A DNA stretch of 64,000 nt from Flammula alnicola (lineage: Eukaryota; Basidiomycota; Agaricomycetes; Agaricales; Strophariaceae): the NCBI GenBank assembly GCA_015499995.1, contig JADNRV010000099.1:62001-126000 (forward strand), written 5' to 3'. The notes under the pieces were generated by a model, which was given only the letters and a program-made list of their open reading frames with translations, was not told the origin of the DNA and did not search any database. Of this stretch, positions 11,341 through 22,498 are shown piece by piece; within the stretch, counting starts at the first letter, position 1; each line of letters starts with the position of its first letter. The position numbers and the translations under genes are program-made.

Positions 11341-12546
11341 ATGGAGCTCATCCAGCATGACTTTTGGTGGCCCTCCTTAACGAAGGATGCTCATGCATAT
11401 GTCGATGGTTGCCCTACATGCCAGAGGACTAAGCCGCTGCATCAAAAACCTTTGGGACTTCTCACGCCAAATGAAGTTCCCAACGGTTACTGGTATATCA
11501 TCTCCTGTGACTTCATTTGCGACCTTCCCCGTTCTCGCGGCTACAACGCAATCATGGTATGCATCGACTGTAAGTCCAAAATAGTCTGCTTGATACCTTG
11601 CAATAAGATGATTACTTCTGAGGGTGCTGCCAAGAAATACCACGACTACATCTGGAAGGATTTCGGCCTGCCGTTCTGCGTCATCTCTGACTGAGGTCCA
11701 CAATTCATCTCAAACTTCATGCATGCTCTCAACAGTCTCCTCGGCATCACCGAGAACTTCTCTACAGCTCACCATCCTCAAACTGACAGTCAGACAGAGT
11801 GCTTGAATCAGGAAATTGAACAATTCCTGTGCATTTTCGTGAACCAGCACCAATCTGACTGGGCTGATTGGCTCTCCTGCACCGAGTTTGCACTGAACAA
11901 CAAGATCAATGCCTCGACTGGATACTCGCTGTTCTTCCTCAACTATGGACGTAACCCTCGCCACCCACTGCTCCCTGTGCACCACTCATCATCAAGCATC
12001 CCTCATGCAGATGCATTTGCTAAGCAAATGGACGCTCTGTCCAAGAAAACTTCCTCTGCCCTTAACCTTGCCGTGGAGGCTATGAAGCGTGCTGATGACC
12101 ATTCACACTGCAAGGCACCTATCCTAACTGCCGGTGACCTCGTGCTGCTCAATGCAAGAGGTCTCAAGACTAAACGTCCCTCGAAGAAGCTCGATGACAA
12201 AAGACACGGCCCATTCGAAATCATCAAGCGTGTTGGCATCCAATCTTACTGCCTCAAATTGCCCACATCCTGGAAGGTCCATGACGTGTTCCACATCTCT
12301 AAACTCGTCCCTTTTGTCATGCCAGTGTTCCCTTCCCAGTCTGAACCCCCATCCCTTTCTGATCTCAATGTCGCGCCACCCACTATCCAATCCATTTTAT
12401 TACATTGCACACTTCGCAAGACTACCTACTACCTTGTCCTCTTAGATGGACAAGATCCTGAGGATGCAACATGGATCTCGTCTGCTGCTCTCGCAACTTT
12501 CACCGACCCTGATAATGTTCTACTTGCCTATAACTGTTCCCTCTAA
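11341..12546 (+). pseudogene. Ty3/gypsy pol 3' fragment (integrase and chromo-like tail)
   Basis: The frame starts within integrase with HDFWWPSL and a zinc-binding CPTCQRTK segment. The DDE core follows: CDF near 11510, a VISD block at about 11685, and HHPQTDSQTE near 11770. It ends with a short chromodomain-like segment (YLVLLDGQDPEDATWISS). An in-frame TGA at 11692-11694 falls right after the second Asp, where gypsy integrases have Arg (ISDRGPQF-type), again fitting CGA to TGA. Protease, RT and RNase H are missing because the copy is truncated at the Helitron junction. Confidence 0.9.
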
Positions 12547-12593
12547 TTTTTTCTGCCTTCTCTTTTGCGTTTCTCTTCTAAAGAAGGGGGTGA

Positions 12594-12786
12594 TGTTAGA
12601 GTCCCCTCCCCATTATAGCCATAATTACTGATTGTGTACACTACAGTTCAATCACATCCTAATCGGGCTCGTACCTATGTATATAAGTCGTACCTTGCCT
12701 GCTTGTACTCTTCACTTTCTACCTTGTTTATCAACTCGTTCTCCTCTTCGTCCGATTCCCTTCTCCCTCAGAGTCTCCTCCTAACA
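12594..12786 (+). repeat. 3' LTR of the gypsy fragment (193 bp)
   Basis: The LTR begins TGTTAGAG and ends CTAACA, so the termini are inverted TGTTAG/CTAACA. A purine-rich tract (aaagaagggggtga) lies immediately upstream, as expected for the plus-strand primer. A TATA box, TATATAAG, is at 12680-12687. The partner 5' LTR is absent. Confidence 0.8.
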
Positions 12787-12813
12787 ATAGGGCTGGGTGT
12801 TGCCTATCATCTA

Positions 12814-13090
12814 TCATTGCCAAATTAGAATCAGTTGAGCAGCATGTGCCAGACTGATATATTGTAGTCTGAAGTGAATAATACAGTTAATCAGTGAAAT
12901 ACAATAAATGCAAAGTAACACACCAATGAGACCAATGTAGACCTCCATCAGTGCAGATATGGGCAGCTTGCTTCTCTGGAGCTCATCCACATCCATAGAG
13001 CCATATTTGTACTCATCCAGTATAAAAGGACACTCTGCATTGAGGGTTGCCTTGATCCTGCCCATTGCCAACTCAAGCAATAACAACAGC
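12814..13090 (-). pseudogene. Exon of an unrecognised gene
   Basis: A minus-strand frame reads RIKATLNAECPFILDEYKYG and continues through DVDELQRSKLPISALMEVYIGLIG to a plausible donor (gtgtgttac) near 12922. It looks like real coding sequence by composition, but I do not recognise the family. It stops next to the gypsy LTR. Confidence 0.35.
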
Positions 13091-13355
13091 AGCGAGATAT
13101 CGAGAAGTTGCCCATAGAAGAAAGATAGTGCTGGACTGGCTTCTGGTGGTCATTGAAGGTGCTCCTGCATTTGATCCTAATGAAGTTCACATCTCAGCTT
13201 TTTCCCAACTATGTAGCTTGGATTTATTTCCAGCACAGGGACTGGCAGAAACTGACTTCTGGAGATTGTTTTCAAAATGCATGGTCTGCCATAACTTCAT
13301 GACCATGAGAACAATTCCCTACTATGTATGCCCAGGCCCATGCTCACAAGATGGT
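13065..13355 (+). pseudogene. Plus-strand coding-like exon, family unknown
   Basis: The frame runs from about 13065 to a gtaagc donor at 13353. It reads ...APAFDPNEVHISAFSQLCSLDLF..., then CMVCHNFMTMRTIPYYVCPGPC, a Cys-rich stretch that could bind zinc. Fragments of a following exon appear at about 13417-13560. No complete gene can be built. Confidence 0.35.
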
Positions 13356-13403
13356 AAGCTCTTCTGTAAACTCAGACACCTAATTTTATACTTATTTTAC
13401 TAA

Positions 13404-14068
13404 CTTACATACTAGCCTGAGATGTTCAATCAGATGACACAGAGCTACCTGCCATTGATTCTGACCCAAGAGACATTGTTAAATGAACATATTTTCTTTG
13501 CTTACTTGATGCTCATGATAGCGATCATTCCATGGGTGTTTCAGAGGACATATTCAGGGCCATATTCTATGTATGAGGGCAGTGCAGTCGATACATGACA
13601 CAGAGACTGTCCAGTAGCCACCATGAGAACAATTCAGATAGTGAGTCAGCAGATGACTCTGACTGTGACTCAAACAGCCATGGTTTATGTCTCTTTCTGT
13701 GCAACTGCAAAGCCCCAGATGGGGCTGATATACATTACAAGGGGAAAGGAGTGGTCAGACAGAGATTTCCTATGTCCAAGCTATGATCGTGACTTCTGTA
13801 ATAGTAGATTAGGTATGACTATAAGTTGCCTAAGCACAACTGGGTGGTCGCACCTAGGTGGTCGGACTGTCGAACTGGACATTCTGAGATCATATCATTC
13901 CGTCATTCCATAAATTTTATTCATGTTTGGTTGCAAGTTTCTTTCGTCAAAATACCCTTTTCAGACACAGCTAGTATGTGAGACTAATTCAGTTGTAATT
14001 GTAACATGAAACTGCACAACTACAAAGAAAAACTACTGTAACAACCAGTTCAGAAAGTTTGGAAGAAA
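13404..14068. other. Decayed interval
   Basis: Short coding-like pieces (for example a Ser/Asp-rich segment at 13595-13786) occur without a consistent frame. No family is recognised. Confidence 0.3.
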
Positions 14069-15210
14069 TCATACATTTTGCAAGTGACAATGGCACTGTT
14101 CAATACCCATGTGGGCTATGTCATTCATAAAGTTCCCCATTTCAAGATCACAGCACAAATCTGCTAACACCACATTCAGATCAGAGTCTGCAACCCTGAT
14201 CTGCAGAAGGATGTTAACATGATAAATTTGCCAAATTCTCTTTTCTTCAGATGACAATTCATCAAGAAAGGGGAACATAATTGTGTCTATCCCTCTTCTC
14301 GACTTTCCTTGCATCATGAAGATTTTGCTGTGATCTATCAAGTAAAAATGATTTTAGCTTAAGGTCAAGTTTTAAAGCAGGAACTTATAAATACTGCTGG
14401 CAATGCAATGATCACCTTCAGAATATGTAGTCCATGTCCCAGTTGTCGATGTGATAAAAAGAATGAAAACTCTTCAGCTCCAAAGATGTTTACCATTTTG
14501 TTTAACAGTGCTATCATTGCAGCACAGGTGAGGAGCTGTTTGCTAGGTATATGATCATTGTCAATAATGACAGTCCCTTCTATAGTTTCAGGGAGTGGGA
14601 TGGTGAGTGCTTGCATAATAGAGTAGCCAAGCTCTGCAGTTGTGTGGATGTTGAAGAAATCCATCCATGCCGGAACAAAGTAGTCCGATACAGGAAAGTA
14701 CTTTAATGCATCAAAAGACACAATGCACATCTTGCAAAAGAAGTCGGCTCTAAATTGCTCCAACTATTGGGTTTTCTCATTAGCAGAATATAGCAATGTA
14801 TAGTTAAAATTTCTTACAAGGTCAAGCAGTTGTCCACAGATATAATTCACAAAGACATTATCTTTGATCATTGAGTCAGTCAAGTCCCACTCATCATGAG
14901 CAGGACTTTCATCACCAGAGCAATGAAGCAAGACTTTGGCCAACGGCTGGGCCTTGCAACTTCCATATTGGTTAGTGATATTGAAAAAAAAAAAAAAATG
15001 CTCATACTGGTCGTATTGAATCGCAAAATGGAGGAAGATATCAGTGACTTTCCCCAAAAAGTGTTCAACTTGTTCTTCTGGGACAGTGTTGTTTCCGCTA
15101 ACAATGTCGACTATTGTTTGTTCAAGCATAACATCCTCAAGTGCCCAGCACAGATTCCATATATCAGATGCATCGCGACGACCACCAGCAGTGAGGTCTT
15201 TGCACAAGAT
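14069..15210 (-). pseudogene. Unrecognised gene, broken
   Basis: A minus-strand frame from about 15207 contains SDIWNLCWALEDVMLEQTIV and a Phe-rich run caused by a poly-A/T tract at 14985-14997. A TAG at 14764-14766 interrupts it, after which the same frame continues to 14365 with PVSDYFVPAWMDFFNIHTT. A further exon follows at 14341-14069. The composition looks like real protein, but I do not know the family. The internal stop and the homopolymer suggest a pseudogene. Confidence 0.4.
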
Positions 15211-15281
15211 TGGTGTGCTTAGAAATTTAAGGAGATCCTAGATATGCATGCACCAAGTTATGTCAGCATGTTATATTGCCT

Positions 15282-15852
15282 TATTTGGGTACTCTCATGC
15301 ACTGTGGGAATTTTTTGCCAAAAAAGGTAGTTATAGCACCCACTTCCAGAACCCTGAATACACACAAATTATATTAATAGGTGCTCTGGTCAGTGAGAAA
15401 AATGCAAAATACTCAACTGAACGTGAGTCTTTTGAAATTTGCACCTGCCAAATATAGAATTTCTTGATTACAAATAGGTTCCACTGTGTCACTTTGATGT
15501 TATTTTATGTAATAGTATGTAATTTTTACATGGTTGCTAAAAATAATAGATGTTTCCAAAAAAGAAAATCACAAGACTCCTGTTGCACCACCTGGACTCC
15601 TGTTGGACTCCATCTGAACTCCTGTTGGACTCCATCTGAACTCCTGTTGGACTCCATCTGAACTCCTGGTACTCCTGTTCCACTACAAAACCAGCTGTCA
15701 GGACTCCATCTGGACTCCACCAGGAGTCCAGCATAAACTTTGGCAGGGCTGTCAGCCAAAAAAAAGCACACATAGACTTCACATGGACTACTCCACTCCA
15801 CCGGAGTCCATCTGGAGTCCACCAGGAATAAGAGAGGTAGGGTAAAGACCTC
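15282..15852 (-). mobile_element. KDZ-type element end F (GAGGTC terminus)
   Basis: The right end, read on the minus strand, is GAGGTCTTTACCCT followed by ATTCCTGGTGGACTCC, matching the left end of element C for about 150 bp, including the ttttttggctgag/ccaaatttta-type segment. Further inward, 15282-15555 matches 27143-27430 of element D instead. No opposite end was found, so the copy is truncated or its other end has decayed. Confidence 0.7.
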
Positions 15853-16480
15853 TCTGCTCCATTGATGGAGAATGACAAGATAATAAAATATTCACCCACC
15901 TTCAAATTCTTTCTTCTCCGCAGCTTCTTTTTACTCTTCATTATGCACAATCCACAGCTGCACATAGGAAATGTATTGACAAGGGTTCAAGTTTATCCAC
16001 AGCTGAGAAGGCATAAAACCAGATAGAAATTCATAAGTGAAGTAGCAGTTTTTTCTAAACCATATGATGTGTGAGAGGCTGAAGGCAGTGCAAAGTTAGA
16101 CAAGTAACTTGAACCAAGGTGGGAGATTTACTATTTACCAAAGATCACTGTTATATTCTAAGCTGTAAAGTATCATAAGATATACCAGCAACTCTGCAGT
16201 CACAATATTTGTGGTGCAATTTCTTCAAAGGAATACTTTTAAAGGTAAACTTTGAAATTAATCACATTTTCTATGAAGGAGATTAAGGACTGTATAGTAT
16301 TATTAGGTTCTGCAGCTTCTAATTTTGAGAGAATAGTAATGAGCAAGAAAAAACAGTAAATACTTACCAAATGCTCCATGCATCCACAGGTGTTTCCATG
16401 CTGACCCACACTCTTACCCAGACTGATCTGTACCTGTGAACCCATGGGTTTTTTTCTACAGGTGTAAGTGTGTCGATGGA
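15853..16480. other. No gene recognised
   Basis: AT-rich sequence beyond the F terminus. Short minus-strand frames exist but show no family signature. Confidence 0.35.
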
Positions 16481-16489
16481 TTGCCCATA

Positions 16490-16930
16490 TCTGCTGTGTA
16501 CCATCATCTGCATCATCTGCCATCATCCACATTGTCTGTGTTGTGCACCATGTCTGTGCACCATTGTCTGCATCATGCACTATCATCCATGTTGTGTGCC
16601 ATTGTCCATGTCATCTATTCCACCATCATCCATGTTGCCTGCCATTATCTGCCATGCATCATCATCTGTGTCATCTGCCACTGTGTGTTATCCACCATTA
16701 TCTGCATTGTATGTGTCATCTGCTGTGTATGACGTGACCTGGCCATCTGTGCATTGTGTGTGCCAGCTGCTCATGATATCCACTTGCTCACATTAGTTGT
16801 CATTGTTATTGTTGTCCTGGGGTGAGCAACATTGTGTGAGTGTGCTGATGACTTGTCTGTTTGCACATTATGTGCACCAGCTGTTCATCATGGCCAGTTG
16901 CTCATGTCAGTCAGTGTAATTATCATTATT
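16490..16930. repeat. CpG-depleted low-complexity tract
   Basis: It is built from catcatctg, tgccatcatc and tgtgttgtgcacc variants. It has the C- and G-rich skeleton of the GC-rich KDZ interiors but almost no CG dinucleotides. It could be a heavily deaminated relic of such an interior. Open frames here exist in all three phases and are artefacts of composition. Confidence 0.4.
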
Positions 16931-17199
16931 GTGTTGAGGCTAGTCCACCTTCCTTGTTGGAAGAGAGGGGCACATGGTTGGTATTGGTGGCAATGGTGAG
17001 TGGATGGAGATGATGAGATGATATAATTGGTTGATTTCATTTTCAAGCAAAGTTTGAATTGACTGGCATTCAGCCATAGTTCAGCCAGTCATTTCTCAGT
17101 TCTTAATAAATATTCAACAATATTTTAGAAAATGAAATGAAAAAGCTCATTTTTAATTGCTATACATTAATCTTTTTAAATTAATAAAAAAAACTTCAT

Positions 17200-17295
17200 T
17201 TTGAGACGTGGGTATTGCTGGGTCATGGGTCCAACTAATGACCCACACCCATACCCACCAACACCTCTACCCATAACCTGGCCAGGTTCTGCCAA
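17200..17295. repeat. Fragment of a gggtatggg/acccacaccc repeat
   Basis: Contains gacgtgggtattgctgggtc and later cccacacccatacccacc. Similar pieces are at 46341-46470 and 51893-52217. This copy has no clear ends. Confidence 0.35.
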
Positions 17296-17619
17296 CCTGT
17301 GCTATTCTCTACAAGTAATTTAGCTATAGCATGCCTCAAAAATAAATTCTTTAACAATCTGAATAGTAAATAGCTTTGCAAACTACTCTAAATCAAGTTA
17401 TTGAATTGAGTACTACTTTACATAAGCTCAGTGGAGCTTCTAGCCCAGTCATTGTGAGAGTCATAAAGAAAAGGCCAGAAAGGCATAATCAATTGATTAC
17501 AACAGAAGCAAAAATAGATGTCTAAAAGTTGAAAGTGCCAGAGGAAATCTACAAGCAAAGGTAAAAACTAATATAAATAAGATAGTGAGGTGCATTAAAC
17601 ACATGCACATTACCTGGAG

Positions 17620-18657
17620 AGGCCCACAAGATAAGCTTCATCAGTTGTCTCACAGTTTGCTTTTTTGCAGTTGTGCAAGTGAAAAAAGCTGAAAAAGGTG
17701 TCAAAGGAGCAAGTCAAAAAAGCCTGGTGTCTATTCTGAAAAAATGAGGAGTTTTTTGGGTGTCTCAAAGAAAAAGAAAAGTTGAGAAGTAACTGCGAAC
17801 CACTGCTCCATCCTTTCAGTGCATGTTCAATCTAAAAAAATGCTAGTGGTCAGATCAAGAACATGAATAAAGAAGAGGACATACAGTGGTGATGACAAAA
17901 ATGATGATAGAAAGAGGAAGATCCTTCTTTTCAGCAATCTTGGTGGTAGTTTCAGCATCCACATTTGATCTTGATGATATGGAGAACCACTGACTTTCAA
18001 TAATTTCTATAATGAGATCAGAGCCAAAGGGTTGCCGAGAATCAAGGGTATGTTTCTAAGAATAGAAATGGTCAGTAGATTAGCTTAAAGGAAGTTATGT
18101 GCATACCTCCAGGTTGATACCACCATACATGAAGTGGGATTCAGTCAACAGCCATATAATGTGTTTCTGGACTTTATCTGAAGGACTGTTTAGACCGTAG
18201 AAGCCTTGGACATGATCACAGGCTTTGATGACTATGCTACTGATGAGAGCTGCTCTTCCATGTGTTATCTAATTTTGAATTAAGTCAGCTACTGTCAAAA
18301 AACAAATGAATCACTTACAAATGTAATCAGCTTCTTTTTAGTATTCTGTTCAGGCATTGCACACCTAAAAGCATCCTTGATAGTTAGGTCATCACTGTTC
18401 CTAGATGCTCCTTTGATGGTGTTCCATAAAAATTCCAAGCATCCAATCTTAGTATCAGGAAGGAAAGGTCCATCTGGGTTATAGATGGTGGTGTTAATTT
18501 GCATGGTTTGCCTCCAGATGCTGTAACATTTGAAAGATGGTCTTCTAGAAAGCATTGATCGTCTATCCAAATATGCTGGAAGATATACACACCAGGAATG
18601 TGGGTGAGAAAAATTCTTTTTCTTCTGCTCATTTATCATGTTATTATTGCTATGCAA
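17620..18657 (-). pseudogene. DUF6532-like gene, probably broken
   Basis: Minus-strand exons can be traced as 18657-18319, 18268-18107, 18055-17885 and from 17831 to about 17620, each with GT-AG junctions. Key segments are ITHGRAALISSIVIKACDHV, RQPFGSDLIIEIIESQWF and IEHALKGWSSG. This order fits the DUF6532 domain, an expanded domain of unknown function in agaricomycetes, where a PF-hP-I-...-QWF block precedes a final aLeeW-sG helix. The first exon reads as two frames (FLTHIPGVYIFQHIWIDDQ versus the later YNPDGPFLPD frame), implying a frameshift, and no start region was found. Its 5' side abuts an intron of the divergent dioxygenase gene. Confidence 0.6.
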
Positions 18658-18972
18658 AGTGGGTATGTTGATTCCTTATTATTAGAAGCTTTTAACTAAC
18701 TATTGATTATATACTAGGGCAATGGCACTCCTGCTAATGTTGACATTTCAACTTTACAGAAAGATGGCAAGAAGCATGTTAACTCATGTCAATATGTTCC
18801 CAGAGCAAGCAAGGAGATGAACAAACAATCCTTCGAGGCATCACATTTAGAAAGTGCTTTTGGCCCTATCTTTGAGTGGATCCAGGAATTGGTATATTTT
18901 CAATTGTCTTTTTTTCTCCTGCATATTGAATTGCTTCCTTTTTTCTTAGCTAAAGATGTTGCTTCCTGACCA

Positions 18973-19325
18973 GAGGTCTTTACCCTCCCCCCCAGATTCC
19001 TGGTGGACTCCGGATGGACTCCGGCGGAGTGGAACAGTCCATATGGAGTCCAGGTGGACTATTTTTTGGCTGAGACCCCAGCCAAATTTTATTCCGGACT
19101 CCTGGTGGAGTCCAGATGGAGTCCGGACAAACTCCGGAGACTCCATGCGGAGTCCCTGGAGTCCACTGGTTTTATATTACCACAGAAGTCACAGGAGTCC
19201 AGATGGAGTCCACCCGGAGTCCACCCGGAGTCCGCTTTCCCAATTTTATTAGCTAGAATCAATATAATATAATTGATTTCAAACCAATTCCGGTTGGTCC
19301 ATCCGGAGTCCAGGCAGAGTCCAGT
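18973..19325. repeat. Left terminal array of element C
   Basis: GGACTCC and GGAGTCC recur every 12-20 bases, often as paired TGGACTCC units in both orientations. Such dense short motifs just inside a transposon end usually serve as transposase binding sites; that role is inferred here. The array ends near 19325, where an A/T-rich segment begins. Confidence 0.7.
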
Positions 19326-19389
19326 CATGTTTATTTTTATTTTTATTCTTTTAATTTATTATTAATATAGCTAATTAAAAAAAAGTGCA

Positions 19390-19463
19390 ACAAGCGAGAA
19401 TTGAACGCAGGACTATAAGCAATATGTAGTTTGACGCGTTTGACCAGTACACCACGACGGCTT
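19390..19463 (-). other. tRNA-like segment with A and B boxes in element C
   Basis: On the minus strand TGGTGTACTGG (19444-19454) fits an A box and GTTCAATTC (19398-19406) a B box, about 40 bases apart. It points outward to the GAGGTC end and sits between the terminal array and ORF1, on the opposite strand to ORF1. Confidence 0.6.
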
Positions 19464-19663
19464 GGGAGTTGGACACCCATCAACTCATGATGTACCCGCG
19501 TCGCTCGGCACGCTCGGCACGCCCGCAACCGCAGCAAATCGTGTCAAACGGTTGCCACGTCACCCGTTCTTTCTTCCCTCCCACCACCACCCACCCTCCC
19601 CACCGTCTGCCATCGTCCGCTATCCGCCGCCGTCCACCGTCCGCCATCGTCAACCACGTCACG

Positions 19664-22334
19664 ATGCGCGCAACCCGCTCGAAAGCACCGCCCTCGACGC
19701 TCCGCTCTGGCACCGTGCGACAAGAGCAGCCCACGCCGCCGCCATCGAAGGATCAACGCAAGCGCCAAGGGTCGACCGCCGACCAGAAGCAGCCCACGAA
19801 GCGACCCCGCCATGGCACGAACAATGCCGACAATGCCGAAAACGAGGAGGAGGAACAGCAGGAGGTCGAGGAGGCTGAGGAAGAGGCTGAGGAGGCTGAG
19901 GACGAGGCTGAGGACGAGCCCGAGGCTGCTCAATGGGCAGATCTCGAGGATCGCGCGTCGGGTGGAAGGAAACGGGGAGGGAAAAGCGGCGGGGGGATCA
20001 AGGTTGGTCCCCCCAAGAATCTGTAAGTACTATCTACCCACCCCCCTCCGTCACGCACTCACGATGCCACAGCCGGAAGACCGCCCAGGACCGTGCGCGC
20101 GAGGACGCCGCCACCAAATCCCCCCCTAAATCCAAGCTGACCCCGTACGTTCCCCCGCCCCCCTTTTTTTTATGCATGACATTCTATTTTACTAACGAAA
20201 TACCTCGATTTAGGGCCGAACGCACGCTCGAAAAGAGCGGGATCGCAGTTGCCCCGCCCCCTCGTCCGTCGCACGCCCCTAGCGCCCCCAAACCCGCTGA
20301 CGCCCACCTCACCGCTCCCTCTAGGCATCGCCGTGACGCCACCCCGACCCCTGACGACTCAGGCGACAAGAACGACGCCCCCGCACCCCGACCGCCCGCC
20401 ACGTCATCGAAGGCGCCCACCGCCAGCAGCCAGCCAGCCAACCCAGCGCCTGCCACCTCGTCGACACGGCGCCGAGAACTCAGCAGCGACCGCACGCGCC
20501 ACGCGTCTGTCACGCCAGCAGCACGGCGCCGTCGAGCCAGCGCCGACGACGACCGTGGCAGTGCCAGCGACGATGCCACCCATGCGCCCACCACGCCATC
20601 AAGCAGGCGCCCTGGTGTCGCAAAGGAGGACGATGACAGCGGTAACGACGACGACCGCGGCAACGTCGACCGCAGTAGCGACGACGACCACGGTAACGAC
20701 GACAGTGGTAGTGATGACCGCACCACAGCCGCAACTCGCGGGAAGCGCCGTTCGGGTGAGGAACACCACCCACACCACGAGAAAGGCAAGACCAGCCGCT
20801 CAGCTGGCCGTGGAGTGGCGCGCGACCCCTTCATGGATGTGGGTCATCCCGATAACACTGACGAGGATCGTGGGAGGCCCGCCAAACGCAGGCATGACAC
20901 CACGAAGGGTCGACGAGAACCCGGCGCTGAGCAGCACCGGGTTCAAGTTATCACCACCCCTTCTCGTGGTCGTCGTTCGAGCCGTTCTCTGACTGTTTCC
21001 CGTCAACGTCATTCCGCACAGGATGATGGTATATTTTATTTTTATTTATTATCTGTTAAACTTTTTAATGTAAATGTAATAGATATTAAGATGGCTAGTC
21101 CTCCGAAGGAGAAAATCCCTGCCCATGGTTCATCGCGGTCGACTGGTGGAGTTTTTCGAGGTCGCGCAATGGGTAATAACTTTAACATGGCTGATGCCTC
21201 GGAAGTCTGGCGAGACATGGACGTACCGGTGCACACTGCCGAATCTGGTAGAATCTTTGTCTACCTTTCACAAGATAACCCTGCCAACATCAGCATTGCG
21301 AATACCAATCCGTCATTTACGGTTTCGGTCCGCGATATCTACAACTTTCCAACATTCCAAACTGTGGTGGAACGTGCTACGCGAGACTATTCTCCTGTTC
21401 GTGGTGTGTAATTTACTTTTTTTTTTTTTTTTTGATATTAATAAGTTTTAAATTAGACAACTCCTATCGCTTTTTTATGCTTGAGGATGACAACTGGAGT
21501 ATCAAAGGCCGTTACGAGGCTATCAGCAAGCGTGAACCTACGGACGAGGATTATATTCAGTGGACGAAGAATGATCAAGACAAATACATTGTCCATGTCT
21601 TGGGTGTAAGTTATATAATTCATTTAATCTTTTCTCTCTAACTTTAGTTTTTTTGTATCTAGTCTAACTATGAACAAAATCCGTTATTTTTGCCTGGATT
21701 TGCTGGTCGTCTTGGGTCTAGTTTCGGATCTCGCTCTGGTTCTGGTTCTGGTTCTGGTTCTCGTCTTCCGTCACATTCTCGTCTTCCATCTCGTCATCCT
21801 GCCAACATGCCTATATTCCAAGAAGGCTCTTCCAAGTCTACGCAGGAAGCAGAACCTGCAACTTATCAGGCTCGACTAATGGAAGAGCTGGCTATTTCTG
21901 AATACTTCACCGATCGCAAGAAGAGTGGCTTGCGTTTTGCTTGGTCGAAATACGTGGAGTGTAACAAGGCTATCAAACTCGGTAAAAGCCTTGTTGAGAA
22001 TGGCAAGTGGGCGGAAGATCTTCCTCGCTTCAATGAAAACCTTATCATCGAAGTTTTCATCGGCAAATCAGCTTGGCACGCAAACTATACGAAGAACTTC
22101 TCTGCTGTTCAGACCAAGTATCCTGACATGGTGGATTGGTTGGAGAGTGAGACCAGTACCAAAGAAGAAGATGTGAAGGTCTGGGGCGTTTACAAGAAAG
22201 ATTACGTGTTTTCCGACTTGAAGGAATTAGTGAACAATGGGGGAAAGTTGAAGGTCAAGAAGAAGAAGAAGAAGCACTCGTCTTCGGAAGACGAAGGTAC
22301 AGGCAAAGGAAAGCAGCCTCAACGGAGGAGGTAG
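19664..22334 (+). CDS. KDZ element accessory protein (ORF1), multi-exon
   Basis: Start ATG at 19664. Exons are 19664-20022, 20073-20144, 20214-about 21028, about 21092-21403, 21457-21605 and 21663-22334; the junction between exons 3 and 4 is uncertain because the frame is open through it. The N-terminal half is low-complexity: a basic start, then a Glu-rich acidic block (EEAEEAEDEAEDEP), then Pro/Ala/Arg/Asp-rich sequence. The C-terminal third is ordered, with YRFFMLEDDNWSIKGRYEA, a Ser/Gly linker, then EYFTDRKKSGLRFAWSKYVE and LIIEVFIGKSAWHANYTK, ending in a Lys run. I recognise no enzyme motif. Lying inside the element just upstream of the transposase, it is probably a DNA- or chromatin-binding accessory protein; that is inference. 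Confidence 0.65.
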
Positions 22335-22498
22335 GTATAGCTGAATTTCTTTTGTGTTACTTGTTTTTTTTTGCTTTGATTGATTTGAAATATGCTAATT
22401 TTCTTTTATGTACTTGTAGTTTGCTTTTGATTTGTCTTGGACTTGTATCGCTTCTTGAATATCTTGGTCTTAGCTTGCTCTGGTCCCTGCTTTGTCTT

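Noticed and set aside
16436..16796. Three overlapping plus-strand frames rich in Cys, His and Ile
   Set aside because: All arise from a catcatctg/tgtgttgtgc low-complexity tract and are open in every phase.
19544..19933. 129-residue minus-strand frame with a Leu-rich N-terminus resembling membrane segments
   Set aside because: The Leu run is the antisense of the Glu-rich block of ORF1.
20184..20834. 216-residue minus-strand frame within ORF1 of element C
   Set aside because: It is the antisense shadow of the low-complexity part of ORF1 exon 3.
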